A stretch of DNA of 64,000 nucleotides from Clostridium magnum DSM 2767 (GTDB taxonomy: Bacteria > Bacillota > Clostridia > Clostridiales > Clostridiaceae): assembly GCF_001623875.1 (NCBI RefSeq), contig NZ_LWAE01000001.1, positions 930,001-994,000 on the forward strand. Direction: 5' to 3'. How positions within the stretch are numbered: position 1 is the stretch's first letter; every line of letters starts with the position of its first letter. The position numbers and the translations under genes were made by a program. Shown piece by piece: positions 47,981-56,886 of this stretch. The notes beneath the pieces are model-generated. The model was not told the origin of the DNA and made no database searches. It saw only the letters and a list, made by a program, of their open reading frames with translations.

Positions 47981-49423
47981 ATGTGCAACTTAAAAAATGA
48001 GTTCGATTTGTCTCTACCATTAGATGTTGAAGAGGATAAATTCAAAGATGAATGTGGAGTATTTGGTATCTTTGCAGCAGAGGAATTAGATGTAGCATCT
48101 ATAACATATTATGGGTTATATGCCCTTCAACATAGAGGACAAGAAAGTGCGGGAATAGTTGTAGCAAGTGGAAAAGAATTAAACTGTCATAAAAATATGG
48201 GATTAGTTTCTGATGTCTTCAATGAAAAAATATTACAAGAGTTAAAAGGTACAGCGGCTATAGGTCATGTAAGATATTCAACTACAGGATCAAGTAATTT
48301 AAATAATGCTCAACCTATACTTGGAAAGTATAAGTTAGGTACCATTTCTATTGCACACAATGGTAACTTAGTAAATGCAGATGTAATTAGAGAACTTCTA
48401 GAAGATGGAGGTTGTATATTCCAAACAACTAATGATTCTGAAGTTATTTTGAATCTTATAGCTAGAGGAGCAAAAAGGGGAATAGAAAGAGCTGTAGTAG
48501 ATTCAATACAGGCTGTAAAAGGCTCTTTCGCAATTGTGCTTTTAACAGAAGATAAGCTTATAGGAGCTCGTGACACTAATGGTATAAGACCGCTTTGTAT
48601 AGGAAAGATCAACAATAGCTATATACTAAGCTCAGAAAGTTGTGCATTAGATTCTGTTGGAGCAGAGTTTGTACGTGATGTAGCTCCAGGGGAAATTGTT
48701 ATAATAGATAAAGAAGGGCTAAGATCTATTAATTTTGCAGAAAGAACTAAGTGTGAAACTTGTGCTTTTGAATATGTATATTTTGCAAGACCAGATAGTA
48801 CTATAGACGGTATTAATGTATATACTTCAAGAATAAAAGCAGGCAAAAGACTATACGATGAATGTCCTGTGGAAGCAGATATAGTTGTAGGAGTGCCGGA
48901 TTCAGGTATTGCAGCAGCAGTAGGTTATGCAGAAGCTTCAGGAATTCCATATGGAGTAGGATTTATAAAAAATAAATATGTTGGAAGAACATTTATAACG
49001 CCTTCTCAAGAGATGAGAGAAAGAGCTGTTGCAGTAAAACTTAACCCATTAAAGGGTAATATAGAAGGCAAAAGAGTAGTAATGGTAGATGACTCTATAG
49101 TAAGGGGAACTACAAGCAGACGTCTAGTAGACTCTTTGAGAAAAGCAGGAGCAACAGAGGTACACTTCAGAATACCATCTCCTGTAGTAAAATTCCCATG
49201 TTATTTTGGAATTGATACACCATATAGAAGTGAACTTATTGGAGCTAATGCTACTTTAGAAGAAATAAGACAGGAAATAGGTGCAGATAGTATAGGTTAT
49301 ATAAGTGAAGAAGGTTTAGTGGAATCTCTTGGCAAAGATAAAGGTTTTTGTATGGGATGTTTTAATGGTGTATATCCGGTTTCAGCACCAATGGAAACTC
49401 CAAAGGAACGTTTGGAAGAGTAA
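47981..49423 (+). CDS. purF: Amidophosphoribosyltransferase PurF
   Basis: PurF makes phosphoribosylamine from PRPP and glutamine, the first committed step. The 480-residue protein has a 24-residue propeptide and nucleophile C25 in KDECGVFGIF, the Ntn glutaminase domain (GHVRYSTTGSSN, SIAHNGNL), the PRPP-binding VVMVDDSIVRGTTS and cysteines of the [4Fe-4S] site (CETCAFEYVYF; FCMGCF), as in the B. subtilis-type enzyme. A copy of the repeat family sits 20 bp after its stop. Confidence 0.98.
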   Translation: MCNLKNEFDLSLPLDVEEDKFKDECGVFGIFAAEELDVASITYYGLYALQHRGQESAGIVVASGKELNCHKNMGLVSDVFNEKILQELKGTAAIGHVRYSTTGSSNLNNAQPILGKYKLGTISIAHNGNLVNADVIRELLEDGGCIFQTTNDSEVILNLIARGAKRGIERAVVDSIQAVKGSFAIVLLTEDKLIGARDTNGIRPLCIGKINNSYILSSESCALDSVGAEFVRDVAPGEIVIIDKEGLRSINFAERTKCETCAFEYVYFARPDSTIDGINVYTSRIKAGKRLYDECPVEADIVVGVPDSGIAAAVGYAEASGIPYGVGFIKNKYVGRTFITPSQEMRERAVAVKLNPLKGNIEGKRVVMVDDSIVRGTTSRRLVDSLRKAGATEVHFRIPSPVVKFPCYFGIDTPYRSELIGANATLEEIRQEIGADSIGYISEEGLVESLGKDKGFCMGCFNGVYPVSAPMETPKERLEE

Positions 49424-49443
49424 TTTTAGTACACTAAAAATAA

Positions 49444-49579
49444 TTTATCCGATGACTACGCGCTCTAATACTCCCATCTTATTCAAAGTGTACGTTGCGA
49501 GCGGCTATGTCCCTGGATTCGTTCAACTAAGAATCAGATGGGGTTTTGAAACCCTACCTAATTCAAGTTTCCACTTCAT
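49444..49579 (-). repeat. Structured repeat element, full copy C, antisense in the pur operon
   Basis: A 136-bp copy on the minus strand between purF and purM. It has the ATGA border (49576-49579), left hairpin, GAATCCAGGGAC, GCCGCTC...GAGCGC and GTCATCGGATAAA. It is about as close to copy A as to copy B and shares with A the loop type TACACTTTGAA. The operon transcript would carry the antisense of the element's structure. A coding frame reading through it is not a gene. Confidence 0.85.
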
Positions 49580-49630
49580 AATCTCAATAGAGAATATGAA
49601 GATATCTGTTAAAAGTTGAGGAGTGAAGAT

Positions 49631-50626
49631 ATGATAACATATAAAGATTCAGGAGTTAATATAGAAGAAGGTTACGAATCCGTAAAGCTTATAAAGAAAC
49701 ATGCAGCAAGAACAATGATACCTGGAGTTTTAAATGGTCTAGGTAGTTTTGCTGGAATGTTTGAGCTTGGTCAATATAAAAATCCAGTAATAGTTTCAGG
49801 AACAGATGGTGTTGGAACAAAACTGGAAATAGCCTTTAAAACAAAAAAATATGATACAGTAGGCATAGATTGCGTAGCAATGTGTGTAAATGATATTTTA
49901 TGTCATGGTGCAAAACCAATATTTTTCTTAGATTACCTAGCTTGCGGTAAACTTGATGCAAATGTTGCTGCAGATTTAGTAAAAGGGGTTTCAGAGGGAT
50001 GTGTTCAATCTGGATGTGCCTTAATAGGTGGAGAAACAGCAGAAATGCCTGGTTTCTATCCAGAAGGAGAATACGATATGGCAGGATTTGCTGTAGGAGT
50101 TGTAGAGAAGGACGACATCATTGATGGAAGTAAAATCCAAGATGGAGATGTTCTTGTAGGTATTGCTTCCAGCGGACCTCACAGTAATGGGTATTCACTT
50201 ATTAGAAAGCTGATTACTGATTTAGATGAAAATTTTGGTGAAAAAAAGATGGGAGAAGTACTTCTAACTCCAACAAAAATTTATGTTAAACCTATATTAG
50301 AACTTTTACCAAAATTCGAAATAAGAGGAATGGCTCATATTACTGGCGGTGGATTCTTTGAGAATATTCCTAGAATGTTTAAGGATGATTTTACATCTGT
50401 TATTAACAGAAATAGTTTTGAAGTTCCAGAAATACTAAAGCATATTATGAGCTTAGGTGTGGATGAGCAGCATATGTTTAACACATATAATATGGGAATT
50501 GGTTTTGTTTTATGTATTAAAGAAGAAGATGCTGATAATATTATTGAAGAATTAGGTAAAATGGGTGAAAAAGCTTATAAGATAGGCCATGTTGAAAAAG
50601 GCCCAAAAGAAGTAAAAATAATTTAA
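49631..50626 (+). CDS. purM: AIR synthetase PurM
   Basis: PurM (phosphoribosylformylglycinamidine cyclo-ligase) closes the imidazole ring using ATP. The 331-residue protein has TYKDSGVNIEEG, GTDGVGTKLEIA, CVAMCVNDILCHGAKPIFF and GGETAEMPGFY, the PurM-superfamily ATP-binding signatures. ATG 49631 follows GAGGAG. It is fourth in the operon and is separated from purF by repeat copy C, yet still reads in the operon direction. Confidence 0.97.
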   Translation: MITYKDSGVNIEEGYESVKLIKKHAARTMIPGVLNGLGSFAGMFELGQYKNPVIVSGTDGVGTKLEIAFKTKKYDTVGIDCVAMCVNDILCHGAKPIFFLDYLACGKLDANVAADLVKGVSEGCVQSGCALIGGETAEMPGFYPEGEYDMAGFAVGVVEKDDIIDGSKIQDGDVLVGIASSGPHSNGYSLIRKLITDLDENFGEKKMGEVLLTPTKIYVKPILELLPKFEIRGMAHITGGGFFENIPRMFKDDFTSVINRNSFEVPEILKHIMSLGVDEQHMFNTYNMGIGFVLCIKEEDADNIIEELGKMGEKAYKIGHVEKGPKEVKII

Positions 50627-50641
50627 AAAGAGGGTAAACAG

Positions 50642-51253
50642 ATGTTTAAAATAGCTGTGCTAGTATCAGGTGGCGGAACAAATTTTCAGTCTATTATAGA
50701 TTCCATTAACACTGGCTATTTAGAAAAGTGCAGTATAGAAATGGTTATAAGTGATAGAAATGGTGTATATGCCTTAGAAAGAGCATGTCAGCATAACATA
50801 AAAACTTACGTTATAGATAGAAAAGTTTATAAAGATAGTGTTTCAGATGAAATACTAAAGCTAGTTGATGGTAAGGTTGATTTAATAGTTTGTGCTGGAT
50901 GGCTCTCTATATTAAAGGGTGAATTAGTTTCAAGGTTTGAAAATAAAATAGTAAACATTCATCCGTCCTTAATACCAGCTTTTTGTGGTGATGGAATGTA
51001 TGGAATTAAAGTACATGAAAAAGCTTTAGAGTATGGGGTAAAGGTATCAGGATGTACAGTGCATTTTGTGGACAGTGGAACTGATAGCGGACCTATTATA
51101 CTGCAGAAAACTGTACCAGTATATGCACAGGATAGTGCAGAAATTCTGCAAAAAAGAGTGCTTGAACAAGAGCACATAGCTCTTTCAGAAGCAATTAAGC
51201 TTATAGCAGAAGGTCAAGTTAAGGTTCAAGGAAGAAAAGTATTTGTTAATTAA
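50642..51253 (+). CDS. purN: Phosphoribosylglycinamide formyltransferase PurN
   Basis: PurN transfers formyl from 10-formyl-THF to GAR. The 203-residue protein has AVLVSGGGTNFQSIID, the folate and catalytic region VNIHPSLIPAF (Asn-His), KVSGCTVHFVDSGTDSGPII with the catalytic Asp, and a normal C-terminus. The ATG follows AAGAGGG 15 bp after purM. purH is 169 bp downstream, a gap holding a large hairpin and a repeat fragment. Confidence 0.96.
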   Translation: MFKIAVLVSGGGTNFQSIIDSINTGYLEKCSIEMVISDRNGVYALERACQHNIKTYVIDRKVYKDSVSDEILKLVDGKVDLIVCAGWLSILKGELVSRFENKIVNIHPSLIPAFCGDGMYGIKVHEKALEYGVKVSGCTVHFVDSGTDSGPIILQKTVPVYAQDSAEILQKRVLEQEHIALSEAIKLIAEGQVKVQGRKVFVN

Positions 51254-51278
51254 TTTATAATCCGGAAACTCAATGTTA

Positions 51279-51329
51279 CTTTTGACAGTATAAGAACTCT
51301 AATTTGTTAAAGCAAATTAGAGTTCTTGT
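51279..51329 (+). other. Large hairpin in the purN-purH gap
   Basis: A 15-bp perfect stem (AAGAACTCTAATTTG, 51288-51302, with 51309-51323) is extended by TGACA/TGTCA (51279-51283 with 51325-51329). No T-tract follows, so it is not a standard terminator. It may be an mRNA processing or stability structure that sets purH-purD levels. Confidence 0.6.
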
Positions 51330-51372
51330 GTCAGCAGGCTTTCCATAGATAAGCGATAGTAACAATATAGAT

Positions 51373-51400
51373 ATGAAGTGGAAACTTCAATCAGATGGAA
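51373..51400 (+). repeat. Left-end fragment of the repeat family upstream of purH
   Basis: ATGAAGTGGAAACTTCAATC followed by AGATGGA matches the first 27 bases of copies A-C; the rest is missing. The purH ribosome-binding site starts about 10 bp later. Confidence 0.65.
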
Positions 51401-51422
51401 TAAAAAATGGAGGTAATTAAAA

Positions 51423-52922
51423 ATGTTAACTCGTGCATTAATAAGTGTTTTTTATAAAGATGGATTACTAGAATTAGGTGAATTTTTAGCTAAAAAGGGT
51501 GTAGAAATACTTTCTACAGGTGGTACGTATAAGTATCTAAAAGATAATGGAATACCAGTTACAGAAGTTTCAGATGTAACTGGCTTTGAAGAAATATTAG
51601 ATGGTAGAGTTAAGACATTACATCCTAGTGTGCATGGTGGAATTCTAGCTATAAGAGATAATACTGAACATATGCAGACAATAGAAAGAAAGGGCATAAA
51701 GCCAATTGATATGGTAGTTGTAAATTTATATCCTTTCTTCGATAAAGTTAATGAAGATTTGACTTTTGAAGAGAAAGTTGAGTTTATAGATATTGGCGGA
51801 CCTACAATGATAAGAGCTGCTGCTAAGAATTTCCAGGATGTTATTGTTCTTACAGATGTTAATGACTACAGTGATGTTATGAAGCAGATAGAAGAAAATG
51901 GCGACGTTGAATTTAAAACAAGAAGAAAATTAGCAGGTAAGGTATTTAACTTAATGTCTGCTTATGATGGTGCAATCAGTAACTTCCTACTAGAAGAAGA
52001 ATACCCTGAATATTTAACATTGTCTTATAAAAAATCTATGGGTTTAAGATACGGAGAAAATCCTCATCAAAGCGCAGCTTACTATACTTCAACTGTAGAA
52101 AAGGGGTCTATGAAAGACTTTATACAGTTGAACGGTAAAGAATTATCCTACAATAACATAAAAGATATGGATATAGCATGGAAGGTAGCTAATGAATTTG
52201 ATGAAGCTGCTTGTTGTGCAGTAAAACATAATACACCTTGTGGAGTAGCTGTTAGCGATAATTGCTATAATGCTTATTTAAAAGCTTATGAATGTGATAC
52301 TACATCAATTTTTGGTGGAATAGTGGCTTTAAATAGAAAAGTAGATAAAGCTACAGCAGAAGAAATGGTTAAAATATTCCTTGAAATAGTAATTGCACCA
52401 GACTTCGATGAAGATGCGCTAGAAATTTTAAAAGCTAAGAAGAACTTAAGAGTAATTAAGTGCGATGTAAAACCAGAAAGCAAAGTAGAACTTGCAAAGG
52501 TAGATGGCGGAATACTTGTGCAAGCAGCTGATGATCAATTAGTTAATGAAACTAAGGTTGTAACAGAAAAGGCACCTACAGAGCAAGAAATGCATGACTT
52601 ATTATTTGGAATGAAAGTTTGTAAATATGTAAAATCCAATGCAATAGTTGTAGTAAAAGATGGAATGGCAAAAGGTATTGGCGGCGGACAGGTTAACAGA
52701 ATATGGGCAACTTGTGAAGCATTAGAGAGAGCTGGAGATGGAGTAGTATTAGCATCTGACGCATTCTTCCCATTTGAAGATGTAGTACAGGAAGCTGCTA
52801 AATATGGTATAAAGGCTATAATTCAACCAGGTGGGTCTATAAGAGATAATCAATCTATTGAAGAGTGTAATAAACATGGAATAGCTATGGTGTTTACAGG
52901 AATGAGACATTTTAAACACTAA
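51423..52922 (+). CDS. purH: Bifunctional AICAR formyltransferase / IMP cyclohydrolase PurH
   Basis: PurH performs the last two steps to IMP. The 499-residue protein has the N-terminal MGS-like IMP cyclohydrolase domain ([35 protein letters not shown]) and the AICAR formyltransferase domain ([25 protein letters not shown] with the catalytic Lys-His, [11 protein letters not shown], and a final GMRHFKH). VFYKDG has Tyr where Asp is usual (VFDK), a minor difference. The ATG follows GGAGG. Confidence 0.97.
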   Translation: MLTRALISVFYKDGLLELGEFLAKKGVEILSTGGTYKYLKDNGIPVTEVSDVTGFEEILDGRVKTLHPSVHGGILAIRDNTEHMQTIERKGIKPIDMVVVNLYPFFDKVNEDLTFEEKVEFIDIGGPTMIRAAAKNFQDVIVLTDVNDYSDVMKQIEENGDVEFKTRRKLAGKVFNLMSAYDGAISNFLLEEEYPEYLTLSYKKSMGLRYGENPHQSAAYYTSTVEKGSMKDFIQLNGKELSYNNIKDMDIAWKVANEFDEAACCAVKHNTPCGVAVSDNCYNAYLKAYECDTTSIFGGIVALNRKVDKATAEEMVKIFLEIVIAPDFDEDALEILKAKKNLRVIKCDVKPESKVELAKVDGGILVQAADDQLVNETKVVTEKAPTEQEMHDLLFGMKVCKYVKSNAIVVVKDGMAKGIGGGQVNRIWATCEALERAGDGVVLASDAFFPFEDVVQEAAKYGIKAIIQPGGSIRDNQSIEECNKHGIAMVFTGMRHFKH

Positions 52923-52952
52923 AAGATAAGAATATTTTTAGGGGTGAAAGTA

Positions 52953-54200
52953 ATGAAAGTATTGATAGTTGGATCTGGTGGCCGTGAACATGCTATTGCA
53001 TGGAAGACAGCTCAAAATGCTGCAGTAGAAAAGGTATATTGTGCACCTGGAAATGGTGGTACTGCTGCAGAAAATAAATGTGAAAATATTAATATAACTG
53101 ATATAAAAGAACTATTGACTTTTGCAAAGGAAAATAGCATAGATTTAACAATAGTAGGACCTGAGGTTCCACTTATTGATGGGATTGTTGATGAATTTAA
53201 AAAGGCAGGGCTTAAGATTTTTGGACCATCAGCAGAGGCTGCTATGTTAGAAGGAAGTAAGGCTTACTCAAAAGAATTTATGAAAAAATATGGTATCAAA
53301 ACTGCTGCTTATGAAGTGTTTGAGGATAAGGATGGAGCCCTTGCATATCTTAAAGGCTGTGACTATCCAATAGTTATCAAAGCTGATGGATTAGCTGCTG
53401 GAAAAGGTGTAGTTATATGTGAAAACTACAACCATGCGGAAGAGACTATAATAGAATTTATGGTAGAAGATATATTTAAAGGTTCAGGTAAGAAGGTAGT
53501 AATTGAAGAGTTTTTAGTAGGACCAGAAGCCTCAATACTATCTATAACTGATGGAGAAACTATAATACTTCCATTTATATCAGCAAAGGACCACAAGCAA
53601 ATCTATGATGGTGGAAAAGGTCCTAATACTGGAGGTATGGGAGTTATATCGCCTAATCCTTTCTGCACTGCTGAGGTTTTAGAAGCCTTTGATAAAGAAA
53701 TAATGAAACCTACTTTAGAGGGTATAAAAGCAGAAGGCTTAGACTATACAGGAATAATATTCTTCGGAATTATGATAACTAAAAAAGGACCATACCTACT
53801 TGAGTACAATGTAAGAATGGGAGATCCAGAAACTCAAGCAGTTTTACCGCTTATGGAAAGCGATTTGGTAGAACTTGTAAGCGCTGCTTTAGATAAAAAG
53901 CTTTCAAGCTTTGACCTACAATGGCATCAAGGAGCTTCCTGTTGTGTTGTAGCAACATCTGAAGGATATCCAGGAAAATATAAAACTGGCTTTGAAATTA
54001 AGGGAATAGATAAGGCTAACAGAATCTTTGCTTCAGGATTTGTACAAAAGGATGGAGTATTCCAAACTAGTGGCGGCAGAGTTTTATGTACTCAAGCTTT
54101 AGGAGCTACACTTGAAGATGCGAGAGCAAAAGCCTATGAAGATTTAAAGAATGTAGACTTCCAAGGTATCTATTATAGAAAAGACATAGGTGTTATATAA
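52953..54200 (+). CDS. purD: Phosphoribosylamine-glycine ligase PurD
   Basis: PurD joins glycine to phosphoribosylamine using ATP. The 415-residue ATP-grasp protein has VLIVGSGGREHAIAWK, VGPEVPLIDGI, IKADGLAAGKGV, EEFLVGPEASI, NTGGMGVISPNP and NVRMGDPETQ. ATG 52953 is selected by AGGGGTGA; a GTG at 52944 overlaps it. It is last in purE-C-F-M-N-H-D and is followed by a terminator. Confidence 0.97.
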   Translation: MKVLIVGSGGREHAIAWKTAQNAAVEKVYCAPGNGGTAAENKCENINITDIKELLTFAKENSIDLTIVGPEVPLIDGIVDEFKKAGLKIFGPSAEAAMLEGSKAYSKEFMKKYGIKTAAYEVFEDKDGALAYLKGCDYPIVIKADGLAAGKGVVICENYNHAEETIIEFMVEDIFKGSGKKVVIEEFLVGPEASILSITDGETIILPFISAKDHKQIYDGGKGPNTGGMGVISPNPFCTAEVLEAFDKEIMKPTLEGIKAEGLDYTGIIFFGIMITKKGPYLLEYNVRMGDPETQAVLPLMESDLVELVSAALDKKLSSFDLQWHQGASCCVVATSEGYPGKYKTGFEIKGIDKANRIFASGFVQKDGVFQTSGGRVLCTQALGATLEDARAKAYEDLKNVDFQGIYYRKDIGVI

Positions 54201-54207
54201 TTTTAGG

Positions 54208-54240
54208 AACAGACAGAGGTAATGCTTCTGTCTGTTTTTT
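54208..54240 (+). terminator. Terminator of the pur operon
   Basis: AACAGACAGA (54208-54217) and TCTGTCTGTT (54227-54236) form a 10-bp stem followed by T's. Confidence 0.92.
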
Positions 54241-54385
54241 ACATTAAATGTATATGAAAGGAATGGATTTACAAAAAAGTTTCAATTTATGAGCATTATA
54301 ATATAGAAATAATCTTAAAATAATAGTAAAATGTGTTATGTGTTCTTTAATAATGTGAAGATACCTGATTAACTTGGAGGTAAAT

Positions 54386-55393
54386 ATGAAGGAAGTTGAA
54401 AATAAAGAAATAAATAAAAGAAAAAAACTCTCAATTAAAGCAACTGTAGCTTTTTTAATTTATACACTGATAGTGGTAACTGTTACAACGCCACTGTTTG
54501 TATTTTATGGACCTTTCGAAAATGTAAAAAGAACAATAGTAGGAACGGCTATGGCTACCTTTACACATCAATATATAGCCACAACCTTTTTATCTCAAGA
54601 GGAAATAAGTAAAATTTTAAAAAGTTCACAAACAGGTGAAACAACAAGCAGTGAAGTTGAGAATTTGAATGGAGTTAAAGTAGCACATACGGGGGATAAA
54701 GGAATAGATAGATATGATATACATACTAAAAAATTTGATGGATATATTTTAGAAATAAATGATCCAACAAGATTAAAGATAGGATATACTAAAAGGATTG
54801 GAGAGGTAGGACAAAGAACTAGCGAAATAGCTGAGGAAAATGGAGCTGTTGCAGCTATTAATGGAGGAGGATTTACAGATAGATCCTCTAACGGTAAGCT
54901 TTGGGCTGGAACAGGGGCATATCCTGAAGGGCTTGTTATATCGGATGGCAAAGTAATATATAGTGATGTGAAAGCCAATGAAAAAGTTAATATTACAGCT
55001 TTTACAGCAGATGGAACATTAATAGTTGGTGACCATACACTAAATGATTTGAAAAAGAAAAATGTAGTAGAGGCAGTTTCTTTTAGAAATTCTCTTGTAA
55101 TAAATGGTAAAACCGTTGCTGTTGAAGATGAGGGACTTAATCCTAGAACCGCTATTGGTCAAAAAAGTGATGGAACTATTATAATGCTTGTTATAGATGG
55201 AAGAACTGGATTAAAACCAGGTGCTACATTAAAGGAAGTTCAAAATATACTCTTACAGCAAGGGGTAGTAAATGCAAGTAATCTTGATGGAGGTTCGTCT
55301 TCTACAATGTATTTAAATGGGGAAATTATAAATAATCCTTGCGATTGGAATGGAGAGAGAACTGTTGCTACCGCTTTATATGTAAAACCTTAG
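54386..55393 (+). CDS. Membrane-anchored phosphodiester glycosidase family protein (NAGPA/DUF2233)
   Basis: This 335-residue protein has one N-terminal transmembrane helix (about 20-42, VAFLIYTLIVVTVTTPLF after a Lys-rich start), a short linker and a NAGPA/DUF2233 domain (about 115-335). Typical blocks are GAVAAINGGGF, ASNLDGGSSSTMYLNG (the metal or substrate motif DGGSSS) and the NPRTAIGQ block. The family removes GlcNAc-1-phosphodiester-type groups or acts in exopolysaccharide metabolism; its substrate here is unknown. GGAGG precedes ATG 54386. It is cotranscribed with the next gene. Confidence 0.85.
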   Translation: MKEVENKEINKRKKLSIKATVAFLIYTLIVVTVTTPLFVFYGPFENVKRTIVGTAMATFTHQYIATTFLSQEEISKILKSSQTGETTSSEVENLNGVKVAHTGDKGIDRYDIHTKKFDGYILEINDPTRLKIGYTKRIGEVGQRTSEIAEENGAVAAINGGGFTDRSSNGKLWAGTGAYPEGLVISDGKVIYSDVKANEKVNITAFTADGTLIVGDHTLNDLKKKNVVEAVSFRNSLVINGKTVAVEDEGLNPRTAIGQKSDGTIIMLVIDGRTGLKPGATLKEVQNILLQQGVVNASNLDGGSSSTMYLNGEIINNPCDWNGERTVATALYVKP

Positions 55394-55404
55394 AGGAGAG
55401 TGTA

Positions 55405-56457
55405 ATGATGAAAGGACTTAGGAAAATAATTATATGGACCATTATGCCTATAGCATTAGAGTTAGTAGGGTTACTTTACATTGATCAATTCTATTTAAAT
55501 GCTGAAACAACCTTTAATGCTATGAAGGTTGATACTACGGTGAAGAAAGAAGCTAACAAAATTAATGTGAAGGTCTCTGAGGATGGGAAAAATATTGGAG
55601 TTTCCTATAGTGGAAACTATATTTCCTATTATGAGGATGGCGTAATAAAAGTGGTGGACACTTCAAATAATAAAAAGAAAGAAATAAAAATTGATGATAA
55701 TGCAAAATTTTCTTCATATAAGTGGCTACCGGATAGAGATATAATGTTGATTGCGGAAAAGTATAATGATGGTCACAATTCAAATTATTTGAAGTTTGAA
55801 TCATATAATGCAAAGAAGGATGAAAAGAATTTCTTAAGTAATGATAAAAATAAGGAGTTGAAAATATCTTTAGCTGATGATAAATATGAGGTTTTAGATA
55901 TGGCTCTATCTACTGCTACAAATGTAACTTACGTTAAAGTAGGGAAAGAAGGAGCAAAGAGCAGAATATATCGTATTAATGTAATGGCCCAAGTGGAAGA
56001 AACAAAATATGTCAACTGTAAGCTAGGAAAAATAGCCGTAGCTAATAAAGAGGATAAATTAATCTATGAAGACACTACCTATAATAGAATAAGAATAGCT
56101 GGAAATACTAATCCTATAGCTACAGGAGAAAATGCAACACACTATCTATTGGCTTCAGATAACGAAGACAGAGTTTATGTTGGCAATGGCGGAAACGGGA
56201 AAGTTAAAAAGATTTTCATAGGTGATGTGAAGACTGGAAAGCAAGAATGGAAGATTCTAACCCTAGAGCATGAAACAAGTAAGAATAATATATACATAAC
56301 TACAAATGGCAAGATATATATTAATAATCCCTCAATGAATGTAGTTACAGAACTTGAGACAGGAAAAGAAACAAAATACGATGGTACCTTGGTGCAGGTA
56401 TATAACTTAGGCGTGGTTTCAAATGACAAAGGGAAGCTTATAGGAAATCTATTTTAG
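55405..56457 (+). CDS. Membrane-anchored TolB-like/beta-propeller protein, unknown
   Basis: This 350-residue protein has an N-terminal signal-anchor (about 6-30, IIIWTIMPIALELVGLLYID) and an external domain with repeated blade-like motifs: GVSYSGNYISYYEDGVIKV, FSSYKWLPDRDIMLIAEKY, KIFIGDVKTGKQEW, ITTNGKIYINNPSM. These resemble TolB or DPP-IV propeller blades. No catalytic residues are recognised. Its ATG (55405) follows GAGGAG, 12 bp after the phosphodiester glycosidase gene, so the two probably act together on a surface polymer. Confidence 0.65.
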   Translation: MMKGLRKIIIWTIMPIALELVGLLYIDQFYLNAETTFNAMKVDTTVKKEANKINVKVSEDGKNIGVSYSGNYISYYEDGVIKVVDTSNNKKKEIKIDDNAKFSSYKWLPDRDIMLIAEKYNDGHNSNYLKFESYNAKKDEKNFLSNDKNKELKISLADDKYEVLDMALSTATNVTYVKVGKEGAKSRIYRINVMAQVEETKYVNCKLGKIAVANKEDKLIYEDTTYNRIRIAGNTNPIATGENATHYLLASDNEDRVYVGNGGNGKVKKIFIGDVKTGKQEWKILTLEHETSKNNIYITTNGKIYINNPSMNVVTELETGKETKYDGTLVQVYNLGVVSNDKGKLIGNLF

Positions 56458-56886
56458 GAAATACATTTAGTGAGAGTAGAGGACAAATATTCAAAAAAAC
56501 CTTGCTCTCATTTCCAGTATTTCAGTATTATGGAACCGATGAGGTGAAGATAATTCTTGATTTTTATAAAAAAAGAGATGATTCTGAAAAATGAATAGTT
56601 CGCATTCTGAATGGTCAAAAAAATAACATGCTAAAGGCAAAAATAAAAAAATATAAACTTTATACTTGTAAAAGTTTACAAAAAACTTATAAGTATTGGT
56701 ACAAGCCGATTTGTTAAAAAAAGAGGAGGTTTATTTTTAGTATTCTAAATATTCAAACAAATACAAGATTCCCATAAATGTATGTTATAATTTATGATAA
56801 TTAAAAAATTCTACATTAAGGAATTTTTTAATTTTTTTATTTTTATTTTTATTTTTATTTTTTTATTTTTGAAAGGAGTGTAATAT
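56458..56886 (+). promoter_or_regulatory. Long structured leader of the amino-acid permease gene
   Basis: A 429-bp gap without a credible gene. A hairpin at 56662-56696 pairs ATACTT/AAGTAT and AAGTTT/AAACTT; CTTGTA can alternatively pair with TACAAG at 56700. TGTTATAAT (56783-56791) is an extended -10. Right after it lies a terminator-like hairpin (TTAAAAAATTC with GGAATTTTTTAA, about 56800-56832) followed by about 40 bases that are nearly all T. The ribosome-binding site GAAAGGAG follows. Attenuation is possible; no known riboswitch was recognised. Confidence 0.45.

Noticed and set aside
49329-49619. Open frame running from the purF 3' end through repeat copy C
   Set aside because: It overlaps purF out of frame and then reads through a non-coding repeat.
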